Notes: a model not told the origin generated them from the sequence alone. 64,000 nt of DNA from Antedon mediterranea (GCF_964355755.1 NC_092670.1:17297201-17361200); one strand, 5' to 3'. Shown: positions 30,596-44,473, numbered from the stretch's first letter. A program made the numbers and translations.

Positions 30596-32585
30596 AAGAA
30601 TTGCAATGAATGAAACGAAAGACATAGGTTTCAGTGGTTTTTATTGGTCAGGTATGGTGTTCACTTGCGCTCCGTATCATATGTAACAATAGACAAATAC
30701 ACAAAAGAAAACAAATAACACGTTGTGCTACAGGGATAAGCTTTCAATCAAGAAAAAATAGATAAAAAAATAGTTAAAATAAAGCTGATCAAGACCACAT
30801 TAATGCTTAATTTGCTGCTAAATTAAAACAAATTCTTAAAGAATTTTCAAAATTAATTCCAGAATTCAATTCATAATTATTTCTTTTAAGAAATTAATGT
30901 ATATAAATTTGTATAAAGGAAACACAATTAAGGAAATATATGTATTATCATATCATGCGAATAAAAGACAAGACGAATCATTAACATTATTATATATCCA
31001 TACATTACATTAAGAACTAAGTGTAAGAAGTAAACTAAACATCTTCTGTGAGATAAAGGGCTGTGCAAACACTAGGGTTGTTGCAGTGAATTTAATACGT
31101 CTATAGAATCTGTAAATGAACAATCACATGATTACAACAAGCCATTTAGAAAACCTGAAAGGAAATTGTTTAAAAAATGATTGAAATGGGAAGGACGGTG
31201 AATAAAAGTGTTGCATTTTCAAAAGTATTACATTCCATAAGAGTATTGCAAAACATTATACTTCCTACATTATATGGGATGTTATGGCTATATATGGGCA
31301 TACTATAGCAATATATGGACATAACATGTACATATATGGGCAATCAAGGTGTTCTGACCATATGTAGGAAAATTATTGCCAAATATGGACACACTATGAC
31401 CATATAAGTTCATTTTTATCACATTTATTGTTATTAGATATATAATAATTGAGCAATTTTAACAATGATGATAATGGTAAACAAAAACATTTGAAATTGT
31501 AATTAGACTATACATTTTCCATAAATTGCAAAAAAAGAGAAACAACTGTCGATATCAAATACTTGACCGCTTCTGTAAAGTGCCTTAGCTAATTCTACGT
31601 TCACCATATTTGGTCTCAATCCAGCAATCAAGTTCAAACTTGTCTCTTGTATTTTAGCATGTCTTTTGTCCAACAAATGAACATTGTGGAATTAAAATTT
31701 ATTGAAGTTTGTTTTATAATTTGTTAAAAGTCTATAAATTGTTTTTATAAGTCAAACCCAAAAGACTGTTAGTACAGTACGGGTTAATGTATCAAGTAAA
31801 CAAGCAATTTAGACACTTCTGGTCAAAATCGCTACCGTTTTCTTGGGTTCCATAGCAGTTTCAATCTTCCTCTGAAAATCAGTTTTACTTCACTTGCCAT
31901 GATACTGTTGTCACATACAGCAGCACAAAACTAAGCATTTTTCGAAAGTTTCTCAGTGCCAACATGGTCAAATTTTTCCGATTTATCGTTTAAAATGCTT
32001 AGGAATGGCAAACAAACGCTTTAATTTGTGTTGCAGTCATCAAAACAAACTTAAATGTTGATAATTCGTACACTTAACATGAATGCAACGATCTTGTTAT
32101 ACAAATATATTCCAGTAAAAACACTTGTAAAGTAAGCATTACTCATCACTGTTGTTGCAGGGTAAACAATATTTGGTTTCAACCGTTTTTCTTCACAAAC
32201 TTGATTTCAAAAAAAGAAAACGTTTCCTTAATTTAAACTAAATCCAGGTGTATTTCGTAGAGGATGCTAGCCACTCACAATTACTGTATATGATTATAGT
32301 TGTTCTTCATCAACATTTGCAACAAGTATACATTATTAGTGCTCCTAGACACTTGTCTTAGAACCTCCATTCAAGGGCACTAATTAACCATAGTGCCTGT
32401 ATTTCAATCAAGTTTATTAATGTATATCAGATTAGTTCCTCAAAGAGTATAATAGAGTGCATATATTAGGACACACAGACAGCTACAATATGGCGACACA
32501 TTTATTCTAAGTCATCAAGCAAGGCTTGTTGGTATCTAATCAGGCTATCAATATATCGATGGTTGAGCGCAAGTACCTCTAGTGC
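30596..32585 (-). other. probable YTHDF 3' UTR
   Basis: Two kilobases downstream of the YTHDF stop with no exon, SINE or family A/B copy. A minus-strand AATAAA at 30640-30645 could end the transcript; YTHDF mRNAs usually have long 3' UTRs. A run of ATATATGGGCA/ATATATGGACA words lies at 31265-31400. The extent is inference. Confidence 0.45.
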
Positions 32586-35500
32586 TTAGTTTCTCGGATT
32601 GTTCGATCTTCGAGACTAAAACAAAAAATAAATTAACAGTGAGTAAACGTTTTGGATAAATTATGAAAATAAGGTCATGTCACTACTCTTACCAACATAT
32701 AAAGTAATAAGATTTACAACAGATAAATATTTGTAAAACATACAGACTCATGTTAAGCACACACACAGGGTTGAAGCCCACTACTGGGTTTAAACCCACT
32801 GCCAGGTTTATAGTAATGAACAGGTAAAGCGATCTACAGAGGCCATGTACAGAGTTTAGGTTAACTCACTTGAACGAAAAATACCTTAGCAAATATATTG
32901 ATAAATGCAAGTTTCATGTTTGAATATTACACATTGTGGGTAATAAAACTTATCACAGTGATGACAAGTTATTATGGTGTAAACAAATTAAAATGCAAAA
33001 AATAATGGAGATTTAGTTTGAGGGCAGTTTACTTACATTTCCACTAGTTTTACGATTTGAATCTTCTTCTTGTCGTTTTTCATAGTGTCCAAAATCATCA
33101 AAAATTGAAGTTGTATGCTGAAAGTTGTGGATTATCTTCACAACTTGTTTGCCTTTCTCAAGCGGCACTTCTTGAGTGTCACGCGAATTAGTCACTGGTT
33201 TATTTTCGTTGTTCTCCAAACGAATGTGACGAAGCTGACTATTCGGAACGTCTTTTACATAAATCCACCTAACGTCGAGACGACCTTTCCATTTGTCCTG
33301 CGCCCACACTCCGGTGCTTACATTGTAATCGACAGCCGATAACATTTCTGCGACTCCGCAGAAATGGCCGCTACCGTTAACGCTATACAACAAGTAAACA
33401 GGTCCTTTGCTGGATTGCTGTCTAAAAGCACTGTCCAAGCGACGGTTGCCGTGCTCAGTGCTACACCAAATACTATACTTGATAGAACGATGAATATCAT
33501 CTTCAGAATAGCTCTTAATTATAAAGAAACGAGCGTTCTTTGTGTTCAGACTCAAAGATGGCGGATTGTACTCATTTTTGGCTCGTAATTTCTGCAAAAC
33601 CGGACTTACGCCGTCGCCCGTTGGCTGGGCAACTTCGGTCACAGCCGCAGTTGTTGCAGGGTTTGAGCGATTAGCATAGCTCGAGTCTCTAGCTGGTTGC
33701 TGGTTTGCCCCACCCCAACGCTGACTTTGCACCTTAGGGTGTTGGCCTGTTGCCTGTATTTTTTGAGGTCCTGATTGACCCTGAGGGGGTCTATGAACCT
33801 GAGCCTGTCCTTGTTGTTGCTGCTGTGGTTGTTGGCTTGTTGTCATTTCCTCTGAATTTTGAGAGCTAGTCTTAATGTTTTTTTCATCCCAAGTACCGAT
33901 ACTTAAAGTTGTTTGTTTGATGGTGGGCAGTTGGGTTGGAACCGGAGCATGAGCAGCAGATTTTTTGCTTAATTTATTCAGCACAGGTTTAGCCGGTTTA
34001 CTAGCAATGGCCGCCCAAGATGTCGGCTTAGCAGGCACAGGAGCTGCAGGCACAGGAGCGCTTGGGGGCGGTATTTGAGAAACCGGTGGAACGATCATTG
34101 GTTGAGTGACAACACGAACATCCGAGTCCATTTTATCCTGAACAATCGATTTTTCTGCATTTCCAATGCTTAAACCCGAAACACCTTGTTCAACAAGCTT
34201 CATGCCGTGAGATTTTCCATCTGAAGTGTTCGTACCGTTAAGTTCTTGGTAGGGTCTAAGTTTAGAAACTGCTTGTGGCGATGGATAACGATAGTCATAA
34301 TAATGAGCAGTAGGTAGGCTTGCCTGCCCCTGATTAGCTGCACTATTCTCCCATGGTCCAGTGCCAAAGTCCGCATTACCAGGGAAAAAGTTAAAACCTC
34401 CCTGAGTAAGATAAGGAGGGGTAGTTCCTGGTTGGTTGTAATAGCTAGATGAGGTTGTTGTCTCTTGCATGTAACTGGCAGCGCTGTTGTCGTATCCATA
34501 ATTGAAGAAATTCTCTCCACCGGTAGTTGACCAGGGAGTTTCATTGCCGGGCATAGAATAGGGGGCAGTGTTGAACGAGTAAGGGTAGTAGCTTTGAACA
34601 AACGGCTGCTGGTCTGGTGGCAGTCTCACACCTGTATTGTATCCTTGTTGGGCGGGCTGAAAAAAAATTAAATACAATTAGAATACTAATATTAAAAGCC
34701 TTTATAATGTTTATCCAATAAAATTACTCATAGGCACAGTACATACAATATAAAAAAATAATTAAAATTACTTTTCTAGCACTCTTATATTCTGTATCAT
34801 GATACATATTCATTTGTAAATATATGAAAATTTATTTTTCAAAAGAAGTTTAAAAATGTATATTTAATGATTGTAGGAAAATACAGTTGACTCCCCCATT
34901 ACTGGACTGTTGGAAAACCGATCTTTTCTACCTTGTTAATAACACATTCGGAATACCAGATTTTAAAGTAAAGTTGGGAGAGTTCAATGGTGTCTGGTAT
35001 GAAACGAGTTGACTGTACACGCAGTAAAGAAATTGTCATGAATTACTATAGAAAAGGGACAATAGAACTAGTGAACTGTGACCAGGCTGCTGGAGTGAAA
35101 TAACAATAGGTACAGTATATTACACATGAATTTAATGACATTTCAATACACGTAGAAGTTAACTGTAAAGAAGTGACAATATAAAACTTTTCAATTTTTC
35201 TAGGACATTTTCTGGCGTAATTTTGTACTGTAATTGCCTTGTTCACTTTCATACCCATTTTTACTGAATAACAAATTAACAGAGCATTCTGAACAGTAAA
35301 CTAACCCAAAAGTAATATTCTGAGCTACCCCAAAAATGTTCGGCTTCATGAGAGTGGATTCTACAGTTTATCAAATAATATTCTCCATTGTGGCTTGCTT
35401 TTTAAGCTTTATGATGGAGTTCACCGTCTAGTTGTACAATACGGAGCTTTCAGTTTGCGAAGACATTAGGGGTAAAGGTCAGAAAATAACAGGATTTGTA

Positions 35501-37640
35501 GACATTTGATTAGTGTTTTGTGTAATTGAAGTGACATATATACATTACATAGACTAAAGCAGATAACTTAAATAGAGTACTGTACAAACAATACCTGTGC
35601 TGGTTGATTATTTTGCATGTAGCGATCTACAAAGTCTTCGTTTTCAATCATCGAATCTTTAGGATTAACTGGGCCATTTTGCACTGAAGAGCAAAGTAAA
35701 TACACCATTAGATTGATAGCCTGATTAAATATGGCAAATAAAAACCATACTTAAGTTTCTGGAGCTTTAACCTACTGTACAGGTACGTTCACACTATGTC
35801 TAGATTCCGGATAAAAAATCCTGAAAATGGAGTGTAGTGCTGTTTAAGACTCATTTTAGATTCCATTGAAACCCCCGAATTTTCACCAGTCACCCAAACA
35901 AATCCAAGATATGGTTCTTAGCTCTACCCAGTGACCTCAGGCCCCTGGTTTAGGAACCCTAAGTTGCACTCAAAGGCTTGAGGTCTTTAGCATTTTTTGA
36001 TATATTTTAATTTGAACTCTTTTTTTCTCTAGGCCTTAGTCATTTGTTCAGTATCTAGAGTGAATTTTGTATTATGGATATTTTTAAATTTTAGGGTAAA
36101 TATTAAATAATTGTCACATGTGACCTTGTTCTTGTGATATACAGTACCGTAGTTGTCACATGTGCCATACTGTAATGTATTATGGAATTTATCTATAGGA
36201 TACTAGAGAAATTGTAGATAATATGTGGGTACTGTACTGAAAATGCAATGGCATGACTGATGCCATAGAAAATTAGGATAGTTTATTGGCATTATATTGA
36301 TGACATTATATTGATGACAGTTTGGACTTTGATAGTTAGTGTCAACTATCTAAGGGACAATAATGAATCTGGTTAACATAAAATGAACTTGGTTATAAAT
36401 GCTATGATTAAGATCCAGCTGGTACACACATCACATAAAACAACCAGGAAGAGTATTTTACCTGTATTTCTCTGCCCTCGTGATCGCTGCAAAAACAATT
36501 AAAAAAAAATTCATACATAATTTAAATAAAACAAAATTGGAGAGCTAAAATCAATGTATGAAATACTTTTTGATATCTAAAAAAAAATTGTGGATCCACC
36601 TCTGCTGCCAAAAAAATTTGGTGAATACAAACAACATGATCCATCTTACAAGTTGAAAGACTAAAACTAAAGCAGAAAACTGCACTTGTATACTATTTCC
36701 TTGTTTGAATTTTATCTGTTTTTTAATCTTTCTTTTAGTTTCATTGTATATTATAAATAATTTTGTTTATATTTTTCTACAAAAAATGTATTATAAAAAT
36801 TTAACAAAATAATGAAGTCTTTTCCAAAACCATGTAAAAATGGTGATTTAATTTCTGCCAAAATCGTGTTGTTAAATATTACTTGGAAATTAGTTATTTA
36901 CTTTGACAAATAAAAAAAATATTTACATGAAAAAAAATGTAATTTAACACAAAAAATAGTCAGTGATTGGAAGTCAATGGGTTTTTTGGTTGTATTTTAG
37001 TTTATTTTGTGTTTTTATAAGTGAAAACTTTTTTTTTCTATGGCTGCGATTAAAATTGTCAAACCCAAATGGCCTATTCAATTTTTTATTTTATTTAATA
37101 TTAATTAATCTTCATTTTTCATGTTTTTGGAAGATAATAGTTTAAATACATGACATCTTAACTTAAATTACCCCTCCCCCACAAAAAAACCCAAAATAAA
37201 TGCTTTTTATTAATTTATGGTTGTAAGAAATATTGGATTGCCCAATGTTTTACAACATTGCCAACTCATGAACATTACATAACATATGCACTAATCTACA
37301 CTACGATTCGCGCCATCTGGCGAAAAACTGGATTCGATGTTGTTGTTGACCAAACGATATTCCATAAAACCGACGAAAATACTTCTTTTTCTTGCAGTTT
37401 TAATTTTGTTGTGACAGATAAGCAGAAAATAATGCGTTCAACACAATAATCTCGATACTGAAAATCAACGAATATTTTCTTGAAATTATAGAATCAGCTT
37501 TTTTTCTAGCATATTCCTTCGAAGGCCACATTCATTTCTCTCTGTCTACTTTTCAGCAGGGAAGCAATCAAATCAAAGGTTGAGAGAGGCGATACTAGCA
37601 GCTAGCTACGTCAACATACCTGTTCTACACCAGCAGACAT
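32586..37640 (-). CDS. YTHDF2: YTH domain m6A reader (YTHDF family)
   Basis: Five coding exons join in frame into 594 codons: 37620-37640, 36462-36486, 35595-35683, 33037-34656, 32586-32615. YTHDF proteins are cytoplasmic and bind N6-methyladenosine in mRNA, promoting its decay or translation. The N-terminus [20 protein letters not shown] and the P/Q/N/Y-rich low-complexity region fit the family. The YTH domain spans about residues 420-553 ([30 protein letters not shown]). Trp442, Trp496 and Trp501 are in the positions of the aromatic cage that holds the methyl group. The family symbol is certain; invertebrates usually have one gene, so the 2 in the symbol is nominal. Without the last intron, exon 4 would run on to a stop at 33013 and change the last residues. 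Confidence 0.95.
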
Positions 37641-39460
37641 TGCCCGATAATATAACAATTAATATTAGTTCAAGTATGAAATGTCTTTAAAAATCACAAA
37701 TATAAGTTGCTCAACGATCAATGAAAGTATCAGTTTAAAAATATAAGAGTTTTATATGAGAAAAATCACTTCTGGTTTCCTGTAAATTTTCAGGAAACGA
37801 TGTACTACTCACGAAACAATGGCGATGCTTGGACATGCGCTGTTGGAAAGATTAGGTTGCCAGGAAAACATTCTCCCCAATTCTCTACAAATTAGCAGCA
37901 GCTGCAATGCAGATGCAGCAATAACTTTTAGTATTCTGTATTTTCAATTAAATTTAACGGGTGAAATTTTATTCAAATACATAAATAATAAACAAATAAT
38001 AATAATGATTTTAAAATAGCTTAGACCACACACGACGTTATATACAACATTCTTACACCGCACTCCTGTCAAATCATTAACGCTCATGAGTGTCACGTGG
38101 TTTCACACACGATAAGTACGTATGACACGTCGATGCAGTCATAATTGGTTTGCAGCGCAGTGGGGCGAAACAAAATCGGAGTAGGCCTAATAATGTTGTC
38201 TTGATCATCAGAGAGCAGGGACGGATCCAAGCGCGTTTGGAAAACATTTAAAGTAAAAAAAATGAAGTTTGATTAACCCTCAATAACTCTGACGTAATAT
38301 GATTTAGGCAACTTGTACATGTTTTTATTAGAGCGATTTTTTGTGTTATGATAAATTTAGCATGTGGTGACCACATTATTAGTAATTGTTCAAGGCATTT
38401 TTCTCAACTTCTTATTCTAGGCCTATCAGTGTGCACAAGAAGACAGCAAATATAGCACGCGCGTTTAAACATAGAAATGTACGCGCGCGTCAACTTGATG
38501 ACTCTGATATGGTAACGTATGTTCGATATTTGAAAGTAAGGGCCTCTCTTCGTCTGATCATGTCGCTTGCCCTCGGCGGCGCGAATTATATGGTAAAATG
38601 CATGTTCCCCGTGTGCGTGCGCGCCTTTGCCTTATTGGAAAAAACGAGTTTTCTATATTGACTTTGTCTGAATTCTTTCCCTGCATGCTAAATTAGTCTT
38701 GAGTGCGCCCTCTCCCAAAAGATACTGTGTCCTATGTGCGCCGTGTATCTGTGTTATTGTCCAGGAGGCCATCCCACAAATTACACTCGGTCAATGTGCA
38801 GTCGGCGGTCATCGTGGAATATATTACCATAGGAAATAGTACGGTGTTTACGCGGGACCACAAGCTGGTCCTTTCAGTAGCTCTGAAGTGTTTGTTTCCC
38901 GCGAACGACCATATTAAAAACCCGGATTATTTTATTCAATTCAGCAGACGACGATTACACGATAATGTGAAGATATAATATAAGGATTTCTACAGCCACT
39001 TAAAATCGGTAAGAATATAACTTAAGTTGCAGGTAACAAATTATTCATATAATTCAAATGTAAACAAAATATTTGACACATTAATAATATTATTTCGTCA
39101 TAATTACAAGTACGTGGCAGTACAACCTATACAATTTATATATATATATATATATATACAGTTGCATTTTATTTAAGCTATATTCATTTTGTACTATACA
39201 GCTAGCTGAATTTGTATAATGCAGTGGTGTATAGGGAAAGGACATCTGGCGCATTAAACATTTTGCATAGACGGTATTAAAAACGAAATATTTATAGATA
39301 ATTTTTAAATTATCTATAAATATTATTAATAATATTAATTATTAATACTTTTAAAATTTAATAGGTGTGTGCAGCACAGTGTTAATAATTGTTAATAATT
39401 TACATGCATAGGATAAAAATCTCTGAAGAGAGGCCTGAGTTCACAATCTTAGTATTCCAT
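37641..39460. other. intergenic stretch upstream of YTHDF
   Basis: Should contain the YTHDF promoter at its left edge. The rest has a CpG-rich patch (38.45-38.64 kb) and a short (TA)n run at 39138-39159. The open frames here show no splice context or protein family. Confidence 0.45.
38448..38522. repeat. CpG-rich repeat (family C), copy 1
   Basis: GCACGCGCGTTTAAAC followed by TACGCGCGCGTCAACTTGAT shares order and words with 44474-44545 (GCACGCGCGTTAAAT, TACGCTCGCGTCGACTTTGAT). Diverged dispersed repeat of unknown type. Confidence 0.4.
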
Positions 39461-39611
39461 GCTTAGCTTTATTGGACACAACACAAAGGCGTACGCGCAA
39501 CGCAATTGAGTTGACCATTTACAAGCGCGCGACAGGTGGCCAGGTTAATCCATCGCTTGTGATTGGTCAAATTTTGCTTTGTGCGCGCGTACGTACGTCC
39601 CAGTGGCAACC
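39461..39611. mobile_element. family B element (B3), decayed
   Basis: GGCGTACGCGCAACGCAATT, GAGTTGACCATTTACAAGCG, CCATCGCTTGTGATTGGTCA and ACGTACGTCCCAGTGGCAAC give both arms of the palindrome in decayed form. Confidence 0.65.
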
Positions 39612-40202
39612 AAAAATGAAGTAGATCTTATCGAAGATGTCATTCAGGAACATACTTATACCTTGATACGACATATGAATTTACCAGCGACAATATATGA
39701 AAGACCAACTCGACCCGCGCGTATAAAACACGTTAAACAGCGTCTGAACAGGCGCGCGTAAAACTCTCGTTAAATAACGTCTAAACGGGCACGTCTTAGG
39801 CTTTTTGAAGTCACAAGACACAGCATGGCTTTAATAATACAGTAGTAATGCTTTATAATAATAAAGATTCAATTGTGCTCAAGTATTTCCGTTTATTCGG
39901 ATTTTTTTTTACCAAATAAGACGGAGGCCTGTCATTTCCGATTCAATCGAAAGCCAGTCGAGTCAAAAACGTTATATACAGTTTCTCAGTAATATTCTAA
40001 CCTTGTTCCAGCTCTACTGGCCTAAGTTATGATAATTATTGAAGATTTATTTATATTGAAAAGTGTTTACATCGTAAGAAAATATTACGTAATATGTCGG
40101 AAAATAAACAAATGATGATGACGGTGATTATGTCACTACTTTAAGTGGTCATCATGATATAACAAACGTTTATGACTTTTAGTGTCAATTATTGAGAAAG
40201 AC

Positions 40203-40318
40203 GAGCCTTGATTTCAAGCAGGACGCAACACAAGGACACAGCGCAATAATAGTCCGAACTGTCATTTGGTCGATTCGCTTGCGTTACGCGTATACGCCCT
40301 TGTGTTACGTCTCAAGCT
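40203..40318. mobile_element. family B element (B4a), decayed
   Basis: AGGACGCAACACAAGGACAC, GAACTGTCATTTGGTCGATT and GCCCTTGTGTTACGTCTCAA form the arms. It abuts B4b, and they share the AAGCTTGG end. Confidence 0.6.
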
Positions 40319-40500
40319 TGGTTCCCACTGCATTAGAGACAAAACGCAAAGACGTACGTAACGCAGCGCAAGTGATTTGGCCAATCACATTAAGTGATGG
40401 ATTATTCGAACAGTCGCTTGTAATTGCCGTGCGTCTACGTTCTTCTTGCGTTGCGTCTCTAGAGGGGGAAGAACTAAGCTTTAGTGGGAACCAAGCTTTA
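40312..40500. mobile_element. family B element (B4b)
   Basis: AAGCTTGGTTCCCACTGCAT at the left, GATTTGGCCAATCACATTAA and GGATTATTCGAACAGTCGCT in the core, and TAGTGGGAACCAAGCTTTA at the right. The right end also has a partial internal duplicate (GGGGGAAGAACTAAGCTTTA). Confidence 0.8.
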
Positions 40501-41032
40501 TACAAGGAAGAACTATTAATTCGTCGATCTTGCAGGCATTGGCAAGGTGTTGCGCCAGTGAGTAAACAAGCTTTATTAAAGTCCGACATTGTTTGCTTAG
40601 ATTAATTGATTGTCTGCATTGTCTATTTGATTAGCGAACGTTCATGTTTGACATTAAACATGTTGTGGTGGAGGTATACGTGGCATTAATATGTTGTATG
40701 AGAGCACGATGATGATCGAGCGTTTTTCGTGGATGCATGTAGGTATGTTTCAGTCAGTCATGTAGCCTGGTTTCAGACGATATATGGTGAATCGGCAATA
40801 TACAGACTAGTTTCCAATATACGAGTTTGCATAGTTTCGAAACAGGATCATTGGCGCACGCAGGTATAGTTATCGTGCAGACGATACTGCACCGCCTCGT
40901 ACTCATAATGAATGCATCGAGGCGACAAGCTCTTCACATTTGTCTTGTTAAGGAATCCGTTTTGATGATCCAATACATATGCATTGGATCATAAAAAACG
41001 AAATGATTAACAGATGAACTTTTACTTGTCTT

Positions 41033-41175
41033 AAGTTCTGTCTACTATCAAACTTTATGTGACAAAAAAATGTGCCCATGATATGATGATGTCATGTTAC
41101 TACCATATTTGGGCATATCACTACCATATTTGGGAACATCACACTTGTTTTTGTCAACCTGTGTAGACAGAGCTT
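41033..41175. mobile_element. family A element (A9)
   Basis: Almost complete: AAGTTCTGTCTACTATCAAA, CCCATGATATGATGATGTCA, two CACTACCATATTTGGG words and GTGTAGACAGAGCTT. TTAA stands at both borders (41031-41034 and 41174-41177). Confidence 0.88.
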
Positions 41176-41565
41176 AATATGATGGTATAGCAATCTGAAG
41201 GTTGTCAACAAAATCGATATCAATCCTAATCGGTGATTGCTTGAGCATTATTTCAGTCAAACCACGCTGTGTTAATTTTGTCTAATATTATCTAACACAG
41301 TCTGCTGTTACTGCTGTTAAAACATTGGCGTCTATTTTAGTTATATCGATCGTGTCATGCCAGAGCAGACAGTTCGATCGGCAACATGTGAACGCTAGTT
41401 TATTTAAGACATGGTCAATATAGCAAGTTAATGTTAAGTAAGAAATGTAAACGTAGTCGCGTGTTGCTCGACGGTATTGGATTTAAGAAAAAGGGTAAAC
41501 ATACGGTAATGAATTAATTATAATGCTGTTTGGTTTGTAATGATAGGTAGTATTTTAGAGGACAT

Positions 41566-41716
41566 AAGGTTGGTTCCCACTATGGGAACCAAACGCGAAG
41601 ATGGACGCGCAAGCTTGGAAGATCTTCCGTCTATGATGGACCATGGATAAATCCATTGATGGACCAAATTACTTCCGTTTTAGGTACGTCATTGCGTCCT
41701 AGTGGAAACCAAGTTT
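41566..41716. mobile_element. family B element (B5), diverged core
   Basis: AAGGTTGGTTCCCACTATGG at the left and GCGTCCTAGTGGAAACCAAG at the right; the middle (CCATGGATAAATCCATTGAT) still folds back but differs from other copies. Confidence 0.65.
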
Positions 41717-41719
41717 CGT

Positions 41720-42457
41720 CTTTCGTGTTTATTGACACAATTACCCTTCCAACGCTGGAGGCCGGGCGTTTTTAGCCCTTTTCGACATGTTTTAATGCCT
41801 GTTTCCTCTGGGCACTGCTCAGAGAAGACCCCGTAAGTCTTAGGCCTCCTAAGTTTAACTAAGTGAGCGTGCTCATAGCCGTTACGCCACTGCTCTTGGC
41901 ATCATCTCCTCCTCCATCATCAGGTCAATTTCTTCTTCTTCATCCTCAGCATGTACCATCATCTCAGCCACAACCATCAAGACTCTTCTCTTCATCATCA
42001 TAATTTTCAGAATTACTAATACTATTAGATATATTGCTACTATCTCCGTTATGTAGTGCAGAAATCAATAACAACAACCATGACTTGCGAACTAATCAAG
42101 AAGCGCGCGTACAATTACCCTACTACTTCGTTTATAATCAATTTAAAGAATCAATGTCAGTAACAGTATTATTAGTTTAGCATAGTATTTCATATTTCGA
42201 TACACTATATATAGGATGATTCACTTTACCCAAAGCTTAATACATCTCCAATTAATGAAATACACGCCATCGAACTCATGGATAAAATATTTCAACTTTA
42301 GAGCTATACATTGTTCCCTTAAAAACATTTTTTTTAAACATTTTTCTTTTAATATGCTATTTTAATGTCACATGATTAATTCCCAAAAATATCGAAAAAT
42401 CCAAAATTATTTTACCGTAACCGTAATTAAAGAAAAAGATGTGAAACAAAAAGAATG
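41720..42457. other. non-coding stretch
   Basis: Nothing recognised. Includes a TC-rich patch with repeated CATCATCTC/TCTTCATC words at 41895-42000. Confidence 0.5.
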
Positions 42458-42458
42458 C

Positions 42459-42597
42459 ACTCTGTCTACACTTATCAAACTTGTTTGAAAAAATAAAAGT
42501 GTGATGTGTCCAAATATGGTAGTGGTATGACATCATCATGTCCATGGGCACATCACATTTGTTTTGTCACATAAAGTTTGATAGTGTAGACAGAGCT
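42459..42597. mobile_element. family A element (A10)
   Basis: CACTCTGTCTACACTTATCA, GTGATGTGTCCAAATATGGT, CATCATCATGTCCATGGGCA, and AAAGTTTGATAGTGTAGACA then GAGCT. Both terminal repeats are well kept. Confidence 0.9.
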
Positions 42598-42599
42598 AA

Positions 42600-43515
42600 G
42601 TCATGCGCCAGCATCTATGTTTTTATAAACAACGTTCCCAATTGGTTCAACACTGGTTTTGTAGTAAGTAAGATATGCCACCAGTGCTGTAATTGGTTGG
42701 TTGACTAAACTAAAAGTTGATTACTTGATTACAGACATGAAATGTAGGCCAATTTGATATACCTGTATGTATAAAGTTATATGATCATGTATCAATGTTT
42801 GTTATGGGGCGCAGTTCGGGACATTAGAGACAGTTACCGTGTGCGTGGAAGTAATTCAATTCGGAATAACAAACAATTCGGTAAAAGATAATAACTCTTG
42901 AGGTTATCCAGGCAAACTGTAGTAAGTATTGTAATATTTATAATATACAGTAACAGTATATATAAATGTCAGTCTATCTGATGTCATATTAAAGTGATTA
43001 TTTATAATTTACAAACTGGATACCATGACACAAAGTGAAGAGTTTTTGGATCTATTTGACATTTATTATCACATCTATAAATAGTTAGATAACTGATGAC
43101 GTGTGTGATGATTGTCTCGACAATCATGACTATCAATCAATCAATCAATCGTAAATATAACTAGATATTATAGTAACGACTGCCTTGAATTTAGGTCAGT
43201 GGAAATAAACTGTCATTCTAAATAGACAATGACACACCTGCTTCCGAGCATGATTGATATATCATTGTAATTCATTAAAAAAAAGAAACACAAAGACGAG
43301 ACAATAAAAGTATCGAAATATTTTATTTTAAAATAAAATAAGAGTTTTTAAATTAGTTTATTTATTTATATCTGCAAAATTAGTAGGAACTATCAAGGAA
43401 GATTAACTCTTCCCTGGAAATATTATGCAATTTTAAAATTGTTTTGAATTTATCAAGTTATATCAAAATTCAAAAGGCATTACATAAATTAAATAAGCAG
43501 GAAATTAATAAAAAC
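42600..43515. other. non-coding stretch
   Basis: AT-rich sequence with no coding or repeat signal that I can support, apart from a short CAAT run near 43130-43150. Confidence 0.5.
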
Positions 43516-43519
43516 GGTA

Positions 43520-43745
43520 AAGGAGTGGAGTTGTGGCTTGGTGGTTATGATGCCTGCCTACCACTCTGGATCACATGTCAGGATTTTTTCTAAGGATAAA
43601 ATTATAACTCCACTCCCAAAGACTTGTAATAAAACTTTGTTTATGTAGAGCATCTTGTGTATACGTTTGTGAACCTCTGAGGATCCCTAATTATCAGCAA
43701 TTGCTGGATGGATCACCCTCATTAAATATAGTTTTTTTAAAAAAC
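43520..43745 (+). mobile_element. tRNA-derived SINE-like copy
   Basis: GTTGTGGCTTGGTGGTTATG resembles a tRNA A-box region, and CTACCACTCTGGATCACATG marks the degraded B-box side. The body ends in CCTCTGAGGATCCC...GGATGGATCACCCTCATT, then a T-rich run. Too diverged to be a tRNA gene. Confidence 0.4.
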
Positions 43746-43889
43746 AGCCAGCCAGAAAACATAGTCTGTTGGCTATCATATTTTTGTTATATAATTAGTA
43801 TAGTGTGTCACATGATTGCAAGCAGTATGGTCGTAATATACAGCAAAGTACAGCATAATGCTCGCTAATATCACTCATATTTCCCGCCT

Positions 43890-43953
43890 GTGATCAAATT
43901 ACATGCGTTGCGCGTACGTCCGTGCGTTGTGCACTCAAGGAGAACCGAAGTTT
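43890..43953. mobile_element. family B right-end fragment (B6)
   Basis: TGATCAAATTACATGCGTTG, CGCGTACGTCCGTGCGTTGT and AGGAGAACCGAAGTTTAAAT: one arm only. Confidence 0.5.
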
Positions 43954-44473
43954 AAATGCGTCCCATACGTAATTCCTTTCACGTTTTTACCTATATCACC
44001 TTGTCTCTTGTACAGCAGATATTCAACTTTTTTTTCATCTACGTCAATTACCAAAATAAATCTTCATACAGTTGAAATGAAATTCAAGTCACGATGTTTT
44101 AAAAATAGAATAATCCATGATAGATTGTCCCTCGCTGGCAGCCATCTTCATTCCCGCCGAGGTGATATTTCATTGCCAATGTCTTCATGTTCCGAAGATA
44201 TTTACATCTAAAATAGAGGAGGAATGAATTCATGAATATAATGTATACATTGCAGTCATCATTTCTTTCTAAATATGTCGACTGCAATATAATATTTGAG
44301 CATTGATGTTTAATGTAATGTAAAGTAGCCTATTTTGTTCGAAATTAAGAAAAAAAATCCAGTAAGATTAACAATACGGAAGATGCTGATATGATAATAA
44401 TAATAAAGACAAAAATAACTTGTATTCGGTATAGGTACAAATTACGTATTCATTTATGTCTAAATGCTGTTTT

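Noticed and set aside
31260-31400. Another family A copy
   Set aside because: It has ATATATGGGCA and ATATATGGACA words but lacks the terminal repeats and the CACTACCATATTTGGG words; kept only as a local word repeat.
38386-38661. 91-codon frame near a CpG-rich patch
   Set aside because: No recognisable motif, no splice signals in support, and part of it is a dispersed repeat.
40192-40605. 137-codon frame
   Set aside because: It runs across two decayed family B elements and depends on their CpG-rich arms; no protein family.
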